A stretch of DNA of 64,000 bases from NCBI GenBank assembly GCA_030280995.1, contig JASXTE010000002.1:17056683-17120682 (forward strand), written 5' to 3'. This document shows, piece by piece, positions 45,201 through 57,695 of the stretch. Made by a program: the position numbers and the translations under genes. Each line of letters begins with the position of its first letter. The first letter of the stretch is position 1. Source of the stretch: Hemileia vastatrix (lineage: Eukaryota > Basidiomycota > Pucciniomycetes > Pucciniales > Zaghouaniaceae). The notes under the pieces were generated by a model. That model saw only the letters and a list, made by a program, of their open reading frames with translations. It was not told the DNA's origin and did no database searches.

Positions 45201-46158
45201 TGTGGTCTTCAAAAATTGGCATAGGCCTTTGTTAGTCTGTTTGGCACTGTTTTGTATGTCTTAATTGACATTGGTCAAATAGTTACGTGTTATTTTGGTT
45301 TTACTCGGTAAATATTGGGACTAAATTTGGATAATACCATTGGATAGCCCCAGTGTTTCTCTATATCTTATGTCTTCATGATATTTTTCATATTCAAAGT
45401 TTTAAGGGGTCATTTGCTCACTTTTCATTTATAAAGGATAGCTGTTTAATTTCGTTTTTTGTTTTTTATGGGCTAACCTTAAGTCTTAGGGTTAAGTTCT
45501 TGGTACCATTAAATAGAACTAATTTGGCTCTATATTTTATGTCTCAATTTTGTCATAGCTTAATTTTGTGTTTTAAGAGTTTTAGTAGTTGTGGTGGATA
45601 TTTCTAAGTATTTTGGGCTTTATTGGAGGTTTTTGGTGGTTCTCTGGCTTCAGGGAGGTCTGGCCACTTCTAGGGAGGCTGCCTGGCACAGGCGGCCCAC
45701 CTGCCTTGGTTATAGAAGGCTTGGGGGCATTTCTAGAGGGTTTTCATTCAATTTGTCTTTTAAAAGCGCCAAATTTGTTGCTGTGCATGGATTTTTTAGA
45801 GGGTGGTCTGTGTGTACATACTGGATAAGACAGTTTTGGGGCAACCTTAATTATCATACAACCATCTGGTAATTATATCATTGTTTCTCACTCAGTTTTC
45901 ACTGTTTTTTGGCCACAATTGGCTGTGTTTGTTGCAAGGTTAGTTCTTTATCTAACTCAACTTTGGCAACTGGTTTCTCTGGTGTATCTTTTCAACCTGC
46001 ATCAAGTATTATTGCTGTTTTCTGTGCAACAAGCAAACTGTGTTTTGTTTTTCTGGTGTGGATCTTTCTGCATTTCAGGTTCTCTTTGGTCTGTGGTCTA
46101 TCTAGGCTACTTTCTTCACTTGTAAAGCAGTCAAGAATCAAATTTACTAGTAAGTAAG
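45201..46158 (+). mobile_element. B/D-family LTR in opposite orientation, truncated
   Basis: Starts TGTGGTCTTC and follows the B/D LTR sense strand, including the GC-rich island at about 45660-45700. The canonical end (GGATTGTCTACA) is missing: similarity fades at AATTTACT. CTCAT occurs directly before (45196-45200) and again at 46159-46163, possibly a target duplication. Confidence 0.65.
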
Positions 46159-46159
46159 C

Positions 46160-46934
46160 TCATCATCATATATTTCTTTTATTTAATTATTCCTAATGTT
46201 ATTCTATCCTAAGGTTTTAACAAATCCATTTCCTTAAAATGTGTTCCCATAACCCTTCCTTTTATTCATTCAATGCAAATCTTTTCTTACCTTTGCCTTA
46301 TTTATGACGCTATTTCATCCTCCTATAATTGCACTCCTGCATTCTCAGATGACAAACTGAATTCTTGCTATAATCATATAGAAAAGATCAGTCAGTTAAT
46401 GAACAAAATTAGTTCCACTTCTATTCCCGGTTTTCCTGCAGATCCCAACAACTTAATTATGCCAGAAGAGTGGAAAGAATCCCCCAGTAGTTTTGAAGCA
46501 GACTCCAATTAGTCTTAACTTTCCCTCTTCACTTTCCTTTCTGCGTAGCACCATTACTTTAACACTTTTACATAGTTCCCCTTATACTATGACTTTCATT
46601 ATCTTTCGTAATTATCATTAACTTGTAATTATTTGTAAAATTATGAGTAAAGTGCCTAGCACTTTGAAACACACTTGCCTTTTTGCCTTATAAAATTTTT
46701 CTAGAAAGCGCTTGCTAAAACTCCCTCTACTATCTTTAAACAATTTTCAACCCCATGGTTTAATTTTTTATTTTGAAATTATTTATGAAAATGGCTGCCT
46801 GAATTTGGGTGCTCCATCTTCCAATCTTATTCAACTAAGTTTCCTACCTTCTGCTAAGCATACTTTAGCCTTCTGATTTTCCCAGTCAGCAATTCAATCT
46901 TCCAATCTTATTTAACTAAGTTTCCTGCCTTCTT
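46160..46934. other. Element C 3' region with a duplication of about 90 bp
   Basis: Holds a plus-strand frame (46273-46512, 79 aa, no recognised domain) and, at about 46826-46975, two tandem copies of a segment containing TCTTCCAATCTTATT and CTAAGCATACT.TAGCCTT. Confidence 0.45.
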
Positions 46935-47311
46935 CTAAGCATACTGTAGCCTTTTGATTTGCCCAGACAGCCATTCCTCTATCCAGTTGACCAATTTGAT
47001 CATATCTCCTCTTATGAAAGAACATCTTAAATCCACAAAACTTTCATAGAGTGCTAATTCTAAATACTTGTTCGGCCATAGTTTATTTGCCATTGCTAGC
47101 ACCCTATCTGTCACAGTTGCGTCATTGCCTCCTAAAATAAAAACTGCTGATAGTTTCATACTCTTTTCAGAGCTTTAAAACATAAATTTGGTAGTTTTAC
47201 CTCATTCCAGAGATTATAAATATTTTTAGTTTAGCCTTATTCTGGAGGTAATTCTTATGTTACTGATATCCCTCTTGGGTAGAATCTTTTGTTCTGATTT
47301 GCCGATACACA

Positions 47312-48263
47312 TCACTTCCATTCAGTACCATCTAATTCCTCCAGTAAGTAAGACCCTCCAGTTATTTGTTTCCTGATCCTATAAGCACCATTCCATCTTT
47401 CAGCAAACATTTTTCCCCATTGGCTTTCTAGAATTATATTATAGACCAAAAACAAATATTCTGGGCTCAATGGATTTCTTAATCTATGCGCTAAATACTC
47501 ATCCCAATATTTAACTGATTTGTCCCAGATTTGCATCATTCTTCCATATGCCTTTTCCACAAACTCATCTTTTCTTTCAAGCTGTGCTAACCTCTCTAGA
47601 ATTAAATCTTCAGTCAGGCTCACTTGATCCCAATTGCATTGTAGAAAAGATCCAGCTTATAGATCAATAGGTAATACCGCCCTATGACCAAACATAAGTT
47701 CATACAGTGAAAACCCAGTTGTCATTTTAACTGAAATCCTGTCTGCAAAAAAACTAATGGCAAGTAGCTCTTCCACTTTGCACAATTTTTTCCACCTAAC
47801 TTAACCAGAGCATCCTTTATTACTTGATGCCCTCTCTCAATCATTCCTTCTGCATCTGGGTAATCTGGTGTTGCAACTCAAATTTTAGCTTCAATCCCTT
47901 TAATAACTTCTTGAAATTCACCAGAAAATTCAGTGCCACCATCCACATTTACCATTTTAATTACACCATATCTATATGTCCATCCTTTTTTAAAAATTCA
48001 GCTATGTTACTCACCTTAAAGTTTAACAATGGCACTGCTTCAACCCATCCTGAAAGATTGTCCCTGGCTGCTACCAAGTACTTAAAGAATCCTTCTTTAA
48101 TATGAATAACATCTAAACTACTTCTCCCAAAAATAGTATCTTCACCTGTTGCTTTCCCTTTTTCCTTAGTCTTTCTGTAACTCCTATGCTGAAATTTTGG
48201 GAAAGATTGAGCCCAATCCTTGACCTCTGCTCTCATATTAGGCCACCAGAATCTTTCCCTCAC
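47312..48263 (-). pseudogene. Element C integrase
   Basis: 48263-47961: RERFWWPNM, a first-Asp region SLDVIHIKEGF and VAARDNLSGWVEAVPL. Around 47950-47800 in broken frames: NVDGGTEFSG (second Asp) and an EG-MIERGHQ-type Glu region. 47312-47623: tail QWGKMFAERWNGAYRI. This core is what element B lacks. Several stops make it inactive. Confidence 0.7.
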
Positions 48264-48493
48264 TCTGTGTTATGTCTCATCTTGAAACCTATGTCCTAAA
48301 TTCTCATGTAAATCCCTAAGAATTTTCTCCTTCTTTACCTAGTTAAAATTACCAACTAAGGAAAAGAAGATTGATTCCTTCATAACTTTCCATCTTTAAT
48401 AAAATAACTTTTATCGGGCTTCTTGATGTTGCACCAAACCTTTTCATCACAAAAATCTGGTCTACTACTACCTTCCAGATATAACCTTAACAA

Positions 48494-48925
48494 CTACACT
48501 TCCCCATCAGTAGATGTGTCATCTTCAGAATACCTCCTATCTCCTGGAGTTTTATTAATATCTTGACTTCCCCTTGAGTCATCTTCATCATGTGATTCTT
48601 CAGCTATCTCTTCAAGCGCACTCCTTGTTGCTACTTTGACATCAGCATTCCCTAAATCTAGTTTCAGATTATCCTTTCTACAAACATCCTTCTTACAAAT
48701 ATTTAATCTAATGTCTTTGCAGAAACTCCACGCTGCTAGTTTATCATCATCCCAGATCTCCTCCCTATCATAATCATTTATTTTTATGTCTTTACACAAG
48801 CTGACCATTAGTTTCATGCCTTCACAGACATCTTTATTCCTGAATCTTTGATAACAATAGTCTATGCCATTTAACCACCTTTTATCTTCTTCAAACTCTT
48901 CCGCCTCAAAATCGTCTTCACACAA
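48494..48925 (-). CDS. Element C acidic linker between RNase H and integrase
   Basis: 143-aa acidic, Asp/Glu-rich frame without a known domain, in the position of the low-conservation spacer of this clade. Confidence 0.4.
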   Translation of the reverse strand: MCEDDFEAEEFEEDKRWLNGIDYCYQRFRNKDVCEGMKLMVSLCKDIKINDYDREEIWDDDKLAAWSFCKDIRLNICKKDVCRKDNLKLDLGNADVKVATRSALEEIAEESHDEDDSRGSQDINKTPGDRRYSEDDTSTDGEV

Positions 48926-48970
48926 CGGCCTCCTAGATAATGAATCTAGAATTTTGAGAGACTTCCCTGG

Positions 48971-49489
48971 CTAATGTAATAAATCAAAAGAAAACAAATT
49001 AATCTGAACTACCCACCTAGTCATGGGCGCATCTGGTAAACTGGGGCTACTAATCATTTCCACCAGTGACAGCATATTAACTTGAAACTCAAAATGTTGT
49101 CCCCAAAGCATCCATTGTAGCTTTATAAGAATTTCTGCTACACCACATAACTCCAACTTAGATTGAGAATACCTAGACTCCACTTTAGTAAAAGTCTTAG
49201 AATCATAAAGGACAGGTTTATCATTACCTTCCTCATCCCCTTGCATTAACACTGTGCCTACTGCAGACACACTAGAATCCACCCCTAGAGTAATTTTTAA
49301 AGTTCCTGGTCCATACTCCAATCTTTTCAAAAGTATATCTTTTCCTACAATCTTTTTCAACACCTTGAATGAATCTTCACATTTCTCTTTCCAATACCAT
49401 ACAACATTGTTTCTCGTTAAGCACCTTAATGGTGAAGACAACAAGGCAAAATCATGAATGAACATTCTCACATAGGTACAAATACCCAA
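48971..49489 (-). pseudogene. Element C RNase H region
   Basis: RT connection (LGI..VRMFIHDFALLSSPLRCL) followed by RNase H: LGVDSSVSAVGTVLMQGDEE, SRYSQSKLELCGVAEIL and DAPMTRWV. It parallels the element B sequence up to B's deletion point. Confidence 0.75.
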
Positions 49490-49696
49490 AAAACCCCAAA
49501 CTTCGATAGTATTTCTTGGTCTTGGCCATGTGAGAACCTTATTTTTCTAATTTTCTGCGATTACTCTTCCCTTCCTACATACAACGTGACCAACAATATC
49601 TAGCACTGGTACGCAACACAAAACTTTTGTCCCTGAGACTGTTAATCCAGCCTCTTTTATCATAAATAGTACCTTTTCAAGAGTAAGAGCATATTC

Positions 49697-50656
49697 TCAA
49701 ATAAACCTCCTAATGTATGGATTCTCCTCTAGAGCCTCCCCATCATAATCACTGGCTGGTACTTTTATACTGCCATCATCAATGAAGATTCCCACATGCT
49801 TGGGCATTTCATCCTGTAATATCCACATCATCAGCACCTGATACACTGCTACTGAATTTGTAGCACCCTGCAGTAAACTTTTCAATCTAAAGGGCCCCAA
49901 TAGAGTTTCAAATGTAGTCATGGGTCTCAACAATATATCCAACTTGTACTCATTGTATCCTCCCATCATATCCCCTAATACATAAAATGTGCTTCCCGCA
50001 AAAGAATCCACAAATTCCTCTGGTTTTGGTGGTAACACTGCATCTTTAACTGTAACCTTGTTCATTTCTCTCAAGTTATGAACAACCCTTAACTTACCAT
50101 TACTCTTGAAAACACAAGATACTGGACTTGAGTAGCTAGAAATCAACTGATTGCACAAGCAAGACCTTAATCTTTTCCTTATTAGCTCTGTATATTCTCT
50201 CCTTATGCCACTGGTATTGGAAAAGCCTTATTTTTCCACAGCACATGAGGTATTACTGGAACAAGGTAAGGTTTATCATAAGAGTGTTTTAATAAACCTC
50301 TTCCCTCTTTTGAAAATGCAATAGAATTTTCCCTAAGAGCCATAACATGTAACAATAACTTCTTTTTGTCTTGAGATAGCCAAGCTTCTGGTCCAAAATT
50401 AACCATCTGAAGCATTTCCATCTTGATTTTATTAGTAGGCATAAATTCCTGCAGAAACTTTATTAAAGGAGTATCATAGGGATTCTTAGACAGAGCCAGC
50501 CTCTGTAAAGGAGGATTCAAATCCGGCATTGGAACATTAACTGGTTTATACTTTGATGCACAACAGCGCCTGCTTCTTCCTTCATTACTTAAAATCAAAC
50601 CCTTCCTGATATAACTATGGGTTGGACCTACATCCTGTTTTTGTCTTTTCTTCTTA
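49697..50656 (-). pseudogene. Element C reverse transcriptase
   Basis: 50656-50203: N-terminal part ending at the Harbinger insertion (KPVNVPMPDLNPPLQRLALS). 50158-49697: SSPVSCVFKSNGKLRVVH, LGDMMGGYNEYKL, QGATNSVAVYQ and GIFIDDGSIKVP. A frame break near 50180 and a stop after IRRFI divide it. Confidence 0.8.
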
Positions 50657-50944
50657 ATAGGGGGTGTCAGTTCTGGCAAATCCGTACTTACAAATCCGCA
50701 CTTAAATAAGTGCGGATTTCCAAAACACACTAGCCCCAATACTGGTGGATTTCAAAATGAAATAAGTCACTTATTTCACTCAAATCCGCACTTTCTCAAC
50801 CAAAAGTGCTGATTTCACCATCAAATCCCATTTCACTGATTTGTTGGCATCATCCCATTCATACGCAGCACTCCGCAGAATAACACTTCATAACTCAAAA
50901 CATCGTACATCACTTACATCTTCATATCATATCATATAAGAGTT

Positions 50945-51799
50945 ATGCCTTCCTCACTTTCAAATCATGATAAATTACATAAAGCAATGACTTTTATGGC
51001 TCTTGAACTGCTCTTGGACTCTGATTGCAATTCTGATTCTGATCTAGAAGAAGATTTTGTCTTTTTATCAAAAATGGCCACGAAACGTTACCTTCTTCCC
51101 AGAAAGCCTCAAGTACTTCATACCCCCAAGTACACCATCCAAACACTTCTTAACCTATCTACACCCAGTTTTAGACAGCTGTTCAGGACTTCTCAGGAAT
51201 GTTTCCTTAAATTACTTGAGATTATTCAGGATCATCCCATATTTCACAATAATTCTCAAAAAGAACAACGACATCCTTCAATTCAATTGGCCATCACACT
51301 ATGTTGTTTGGGTTCAAATGGTAATGGAGCCTCTTTGAAACATTTAGAAAATGTCTTTGATTTAGGGTATGTTTCAGTTAACACTTATACCAAACAATGT
51401 ATCACTGCCATCAACTCCTTGAAATCTCAACTTCTCACCTGGCCAACAAAAGAAGAGCGACTTGAATCATCTCAGGTTATGCAAGCAGAGAGCTTCCCAG
51501 GATGTATTGGTTTTGTTGATGGTACTACTATTCCTTTGAGCCAGAAACCTGCTCAAGGTGGAAACAATTTCTCGTCAAAAATTTTCACCAAAATATTTAC
51601 AAGTCAAAAAAATACTATATCTGTTTTAAAAAATTGGCAATACTCTCCCCTGCATTTTATTGAAGCAAGGGGTGGGTATCACCAAAAATTTTCTAAGTCA
51701 TCAATTTCACATGTCAGATTTGAAAATTTGGCAATACCCCCCACCCCCCCCCTGAATTTTATTGAAGTAAGTGGTGGAAGTCATCTAAATTTAATATAA
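50945..51799 (+). pseudogene. Truncated Harbinger transposase, copy 1
   Basis: 284-aa open frame. The N-terminal two-thirds matches the 7742 protein (HPIFHNNS, CC.GSNGN, SLKSQ, FPGCIGFVDGTTIPLSQKPA). After the first catalytic Asp, at GGNNF, sequence changes to low-complexity repeats (two copies of a unit near AAAATTGGCAATAC at about 51635 and 51722). The second Asp and the Glu are missing. Expressed or not, it cannot catalyse transposition. Confidence 0.8.
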
Positions 51800-51984
51800 T
51801 AACGTAAATTATTAAATAAATATCTAATATATATCAATTTACCTAGTTTAAAGTAATGACAATCCCTCAAGCCAAAATGCAGATCAAATCTAGAAACAAA
51901 AGTTTGGGACTTTCCACAGGTATAGGCTAGAGGAACCCCATGAAACAAATAAATGTTATCATGATTACAATTTATACAACACAA
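51781..51984 (-). other. Conserved minus-strand frame beside the dioxygenase
   Basis: Frame containing HGVPLAYTCGKSQTFVSR. It is conserved at 58542-58745 and, broken, near 18840-18945. It might be a further exon of the neighbouring Tet/JBP-like gene or a separate small gene; no domain recognised. Confidence 0.4.
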
Positions 51985-52119
51985 GGTTGTGGGCCCATTA
52001 CTTTAGTTGATGAAATTGATACATAAAAAATATTTATTAAACATTTTTGAAAAAATATAAAATTTTCGATGAAAACTCTAATCCCCATTCTTTTTGGATC
52101 TAAATAAAGTTTTTTTAAA

Positions 52120-52760
52120 TCAATTAACTAAACCTTCTTTCATTACCTTTTTGATTCTTTGAATAAACTTATGACTGATTTGAAATGAGCAACCAAAATG
52201 TGTTAAATCTTGACAGGATTCCAAACCAGGAGGAGCTTTGGTCTTTTGATGATTATCCTTAGAAGAATTCCAAATAAATTCAATGATACCATTTCCCAAA
52301 CCAAAATCAATGATGCACTGGTGGTCTGGAAAATATAAACCATGTAATTTGATTTTAGCTGGAGATTGTATTGTAATCGGTTTGATATATGAGAATATAC
52401 CAAAAGTAAGAAAATTGGTGTCCTTGGTATTGGTGTGAATTTTATTGTGAAATCCAGAATGAGTGATAATAACATTAGAAAATAAAAGATATTCGTGGCT
52501 GATATCTTCCCATTCGGAGTCTTACCAATTTGATCTTCCAACTTTGGTTGCAAGTTCATGATTTTTTTCAAATGCTTTATTACAGTGCTTTTTGAGTCAA
52601 AGAGCAAGAAAAGAGTTAAAGGAAGGTAGAGTGTCCCATAAGCAAAAATTTTCATCTTTTTGAGCTTTAGTGATATTATTGAGCAACGAATACATGCCTA
52701 TATAATTGAAATGCCTAGATAATAATCATATAAGAGTTTCAGAATCCTTATCCTCTAAAT
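52120..52760 (-). pseudogene. Tet/JBP-like 2OG-Fe(II) dioxygenase, copy 1
   Basis: On minus the frame runs from upstream of ATG 52695 to stop 52120. Signature: FSNVIITHSGFHNKIHTNT, where the H-x-D iron motif reads H-T-N; TFGIFSYIKP; GLYFPDHQCIIDFGLGNG; FIWNSSKDNHQKT (distal His); and THFGCSFQI at the end. These match the Tet-like 2OG-Fe(II) domain proteins I know from rust fungi. Known family members oxidise 5-methylcytosine or thymine. In-frame stops include TGA codons equivalent to CGA (one is CGA in copy 2) and TAA at about 52523. It lies opposite to, and convergent with, the transposase in the same transposon. Confidence 0.75.
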
Positions 52761-54748
52761 ATGCAATATAAAAATGTGAAATAAGACAAGTGAAATTTGG
52801 AAAAAAGGCTCAACTTCAAAGGTCAAAATCTCAGCAACAACTGAACCTAATTCAAACGTGTTTGAGGGAAATGAAAGATATGCTTTAGTAGAATCTTCAG
52901 TTAAAGGACATGTGATTTAAATAAACCTAACCCTTATTTGTTACATAAAAAAATGAAATAAAAATTTAAATTGGGGAAAAAAAGGCTCAACTTCAACGGT
53001 CAATATCTCAGCAACCACTGAATCAAATTCAAATCTGTTTGTGGGAAATGAAAGGTAGCCTTTAGGAGAATCTTCAGTAAAAAGAACCTTAGATTTGAAT
53101 AAAACTAACCCTAATTCCTAGTCTGATTTTCAAAATTTTATAAAAACTTGAAAAGTGGTAATGAAGATGAGATCAAAAGGAGTTTTATAAGTTCACTGTT
53201 ATCCAGATAAGAGTCATACATATATTTAAGTATGAAATTTTCATAAAAGGAATGAGATATCATGTAGGATGAAAAAAAGGAGATGAAACTTACCTTGATT
53301 GAAAAGTAGGAAAAATAGAGTAAGAAAGATTGATGTTGGAATTGTGGGGAAATTGAATATGGAGTAAGTGAAATGCATAAAGAATGTGCAATGTATGTGT
53401 TTCAATGAAATGGAGCCAAAAAAAAGTGAAATAAGGGAAAGGGGGGATAATGACCATGCCAAGGAGGGATGAAGAGTAGGGTGATGGAGCTAAAAAAGAA
53501 AGTAAAGAGGGAGAGAAAAAAAAGGTTAATTATACCATTGAAATCCAAAATAACCACTTACAAAAAAAATTTAGATAAAAAAAATAAAATAAACAGAAAA
53601 AAAAAATTATAATAGTAATCAAAAAATCAAAAAAAAGAATAAAGTGACTTACCTGGAGAGATGAGATGACAAAATGAATGAAACCAAATTGTTTGAGGGA
53701 TGTTGGAGGATAATAGGAAAAGGATATAAGGGATGAATGAAAAAAAAAATCACTGACAAAATATGCGATTTCAGAAAATATGCAATTTCATGTTGAGCTG
53801 GTGAAAGAAAACCAATGAGCCATCCAAAAAAAAATGAATATGCAACAAACCAAAATACCAACCCAAGTGAATGAAGTACACAAAGAGGACATTTGGAGAG
53901 TACAAAATGGTATGGGAAAGAAAGGGATGATGTGGCCAAAATGTGGTTTTGAAAAAAAAATCACAAAAAAAGTGCTGATTTGAGGTCAGAACTGACACCC
54001 ATAGAAAAAGATTAAGAAGTAGAAGAAATAAGTAAAAAAGAATGTAAACATGCCTGGTCAAAATATTGAAAATGTCAGGAAGGGGTGTGTGCCAAGGATT
54101 GATGGGTAGGTAGCGAGGAAGTTCAGTGTGTCACATGTGACAGGGATGGGGTAAGAAAGGAAGGGATGTTTTGTGGCCAAAATGTGGTTGTGAAAAAAAA
54201 CGGGAAAAAAGTGCTGATTTGAGGTCATAACTGACACCCTTTTTTGAAATAAGTGACTTTTTTGCAAAATTTAAGTGCTGATTTGGTTTGAAATCCGCAC
54301 TTAAGTTAAGTGCAGATTTTCCAGAACTGACACCCCCTAATATAAGTATAAAACAATCTATAATCAAAGAAATTAAAAAGCCTAGGTATAATACATTCTG
54401 CTGTAGTATAACTAAGACACCTATGAAGTGCCGCTTTACATATCCCCTCTTGTTGGACTGACTGGTCACTATCCGGGTTCCTCTCATCTTGGGAGATAGT
54501 AATACCTAAAATTCCAGTCCCAATTGAAAATTTTGGCACCTTCCTAGTGTTTTCCCCATTTCATCATCTGAGACTTCCTCATAAATGTCTCTTTATTTCT
54601 TCAACCTCAAAGCTCCAGAGTACTTAGTTTCCCAGCCACCATCCTTAGGCATTACTAAGACTGATGTCACCGGAATAAAACTATTACCCATAATTCTAAT
54701 TCCAATAGTTTTATTCAAAAAATAATCAATAGTTGCAGAATAATCCAT

Positions 54749-55237
54749 TTAAAATGGAGTGCCTAAAACTGGTTTAACTACACCCATTGGAACATAAAAA
54801 TGGTTATCCCTTGTTGCTCCCACAACTCTAGTTCCCACATACTCTGCTACTCCTATACCAGGTAACCTTCCTCCACCATCTTTTACTGGAAGACCTATCT
54901 CCACAGCATCATCCACTGAAACCACATTGATTTGTGAACCTGTGTAAACAAATGCTTGAATCTGCTTACCATTTACAGTAATTATCAAATAGCCTAAAGG
55001 ACCTGCATAATGTGGAGCCCTTGGAAATCCCACAACTGGATGAAAAAACTTCTCTCCTACATAAGACTCAGAATAATTAGAAACCCTTTTTTTCCTGCAC
55101 TTATCCACAATTTGATTTTCTAAGTCTGGCGCTACTGCTGTCAGTACCCCCAATAAAACTGAAACTGTAGTTATTAAACACTGCACAACTAAATCCTCAG
55201 TTACCTTTGGAAAGTCAGTGTGAACTGGGAGCAGCAT
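54749..55237 (-). pseudogene. Element C protease, catalytic Asp replaced
   Basis: YLIITVNGKQIQAFVYTGSQ aligns with ALVDSGSQ of element B: the active-site Asp is Tyr here. The flanking IGLPVKDGGG and VKPVLGTPF segments support the protease assignment. Confidence 0.7.
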
Positions 55238-55276
55238 TCTCCACTTAGGTTGAGTTTCCTTTGCACCAGCTTTTGC

Positions 55277-55675
55277 TCATCCATGTGGGTTCTTCAGAGT
55301 ATTAAGCCTTACTCTTGGCATTCCTTCTGCTGGTACCGCTTCTTTCTGAACTACCTCTGGGTCCTCCATCTTCACATGTTTCTCTTCTTCCTGATTATCC
55401 ATACCATACCCAACAGATTCCAAACCATCCATTTCAATATCCTCCATAGGCGCAGGTGTATTCTCCCTTTTAGTATAACCTTCTTCCTCAATATCTTCTG
55501 GATTTGCATACTTGGGGCCAGCTCTTCTTGGCCTAATAATAGTTAGCCGGGATGTTTTCTTGTGCTTTGCTGTAAACATTTCCAAGTGAGAAGAAGTAAG
55601 TGGTGCTGCAACCACTCTTTCTTTCACTTTAAAATCCAAAACCGCGCATGTAACTGCAAAATTAACTAATTTCAA
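55277..55675 (-). CDS. Element C gag-protease linker
   Basis: 132-aa charged frame between gag and protease. It has no domain of its own and corresponds to the linker at the start of the element B protease frame. Confidence 0.4.
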   Translation of the reverse strand: MKLVNFAVTCAVLDFKVKERVVAAPLTSSHLEMFTAKHKKTSRLTIIRPRRAGPKYANPEDIEEEGYTKRENTPAPMEDIEMDGLESVGYGMDNQEEEKHVKMEDPEVVQKEAVPAEGMPRVRLNTLKNPHG

Positions 55676-56010
55676 GTCCTTGCCCTTTTCTTTAGCTTCA
55701 GGCTACTTGCCCTTGCTTGACTTTCCCTCCATAGACTTTTTATCAATATGATCAATGACCTTTTCTCTCATCCCTCTATCCTTATGCATGAAAAATTTTG
55801 TTCCATCCTCTAGCATCAGGGCTGTACCCCCTTCAAAAAAAATTTTATCTTATTTATCCTTTTGAAGGGTGTTACACCTCATCATAGTATGAACTTCTTT
55901 ACCACATTAATAAAATACCATTGAAGAAAACCACAATGGTTGAGGAGTAAATTGGGGCTTGGGTTTAGCTGCTTTGCTCAACTTTCTTTCCAACTCTTCA
56001 ATTCTTTCCA

Positions 56011-56792
56011 TTACAGAATTTTAATCCTGCAATGTTTCTTTAACTTTTGTATTTGTTGCCAAATAAGGTGATCTAGTGCTAGGAAAACCTCTATCACCTC
56101 TACATCCTCTAAAGAAACCCTAGTGGCTTGGCACTCTACCCAACAAAGCTTCATTTCTTCTTCTACAGCCATTTCCACTTCATCCAACCCTGGATGCTTA
56201 TAGTCTCCATTCCTCTTTATAACCAGTTTCCCTTGATTATAAAGGCTCCTTTTTGCCCAATCTTTGACCTCAGGTACTAGCACCTTGAAAACCAAGGTAA
56301 TGATGCACTAGTATCACTAAAGTCTTTGTTACTTACCAAATAATCCACAACTTGATCAAATTCTTGTTGGAAATTTTTAAAATCTTCAGGGTCTCTGATA
56401 CCCCCTCTAGCCTTTGCCTTATTCACCAAGACATCCAGGTCTTTAATTATGTAACTAGGTTCTTCTGTAAGTTTAGGCCATCTTTTTAACATTTGTGCTT
56501 TTAACACCATCCAGTTGTGTCTCTCGTGACTGTTCAGTTCTTCTAGATTTTCTTTACATTCATTTAAAACAAAAAAGAACACTTGATGCACCCTATAATA
56601 ATCCAATTCCCCATGTACTTCAGCTGCTTTATCAAACCTCCTCAAAAACTTTTGAGTGTAAATTCTGGTGAATTGCAAGATTTCATCTTTACACCTAATA
56701 ATTTTCAAAACCCAAGGCAGTATTGACACCATATAATTGGGCAACTTTGCCCTCTCCTGAGAGACTTTAGAGGTAGTAGCTGTAGGATTCAT
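56011..56792 (-). pseudogene. Element C gag
   Basis: 56792-56277 is capsid-like (TQKFLRRFDKAAEVHGELDY, then HQVFFFVLNE, comparable with element B gag), shifting at about 56285 into 56295-56011 (LVFKVLVPEVKDWA, then GLDEVEMAVEEEM). A degenerate CGKE..H....C knuckle is seen near 55880-55915 with a stop beside it. Confidence 0.7.
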
Positions 56793-57020
56793 TCTACCTT
56801 TTTACCTACTATAATTATAAATAAAAACAAATAAGCACTAAAAGCTTATATTTACTATATTCCTTTTTTAATACAGCCCTAGGCTATCCTCTGATAATGG
56901 CTCTTTATCCACTCATTTTAAACACTATGAATCTTACACTTAAGCGCTTGCTTGATTATTCCCTCTTTGAAGAAACCCTAAAAAAACAACAAGGAAATAA
57001 TAACAATACTTACAATCTGG

Positions 57021-57040
57021 CTGCCACTGTTGGGACACCA
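57021..57040 (-). other. Element C primer-binding site
   Basis: On minus TGGTGTCCCAACAGTGGCAG, two bases after the 5' LTR. Differs from the B/D site. Confidence 0.7.
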
Positions 57041-57695
57041 ATTGTAGATAAGAAAGAGTTCTATAATACTAAGCTATACACACCATTCCATGATGGGTTG
57101 GTTCTCCTTCCTAAATATAACTTTAAAAGGAAGAACCCTCCACTCTAATATTTAAAGTCAGTAAAAGAACATATTGTAAGTCTGGTTATTTATTCTGGGT
57201 GTGGAGGTGGAAGTAAAATGATGGTTAATAATAATAAAAGGAATTAAAGATAAATCTATTCTAATATAAGTAATCAAACTGTTGGCTAGATCTATTCTCA
57301 GTAAGCACTAGTATGCTCAGTCACTCCCTCTTGAAGCGCTCTATCTAGTACTATCCTTACTGTAGAAATAAAATAACTCTACAGCGCTACTTCTGGTATG
57401 CACACCTAATAGGGGGTGTCAGTTCTAGCAAATCCACACTTACAAATCCGCACTTAAATAAGTGCGGATTTCCATAACACACTAGCCCCAATACTTGTGG
57501 ATTTCAAAATGAAATAAGTCACTTATTTCACTCAAATACGCACTTTCTCAACCAAAAGTGCTGATTTCACCATCAAATCCCATTTCACTGATTTGTTGGC
57601 ATCATCCCATTCATACGCAGCACTCCGCAGCATAACACTTCATAACTCAAAACATCGTACATCACTTACATCTTCATATCATATCATATAAGAGT

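Larger units (their letters stand above)
50660..54337 (+). mobile_element. Harbinger-like element, copy 1 (in element C pol)
   Basis: 3678 bp with inverted ends GGGGGTGTCAGTTCTGG, flanked by TAATA on both sides (50655-50659, 54338-54342). Subterminal palindromes AAATCCGCACTTA-2-TAAGTGCGGATTT on the left and a near copy on the right. Transposase on plus (truncated), Tet/JBP-like gene on minus. Nearly the same as copy 2 at 57412-60914, including the internal transposase deletion, so both descend from one non-autonomous ancestor. Confidence 0.88.

Noticed and set aside
53241..54061. Phe/Leu-rich minus ORFs in the Harbinger 3' region
   Set aside because: Repeated in copy 2 only because the DNA is repeated. 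Biased composition from A-rich plus strand; no domain.
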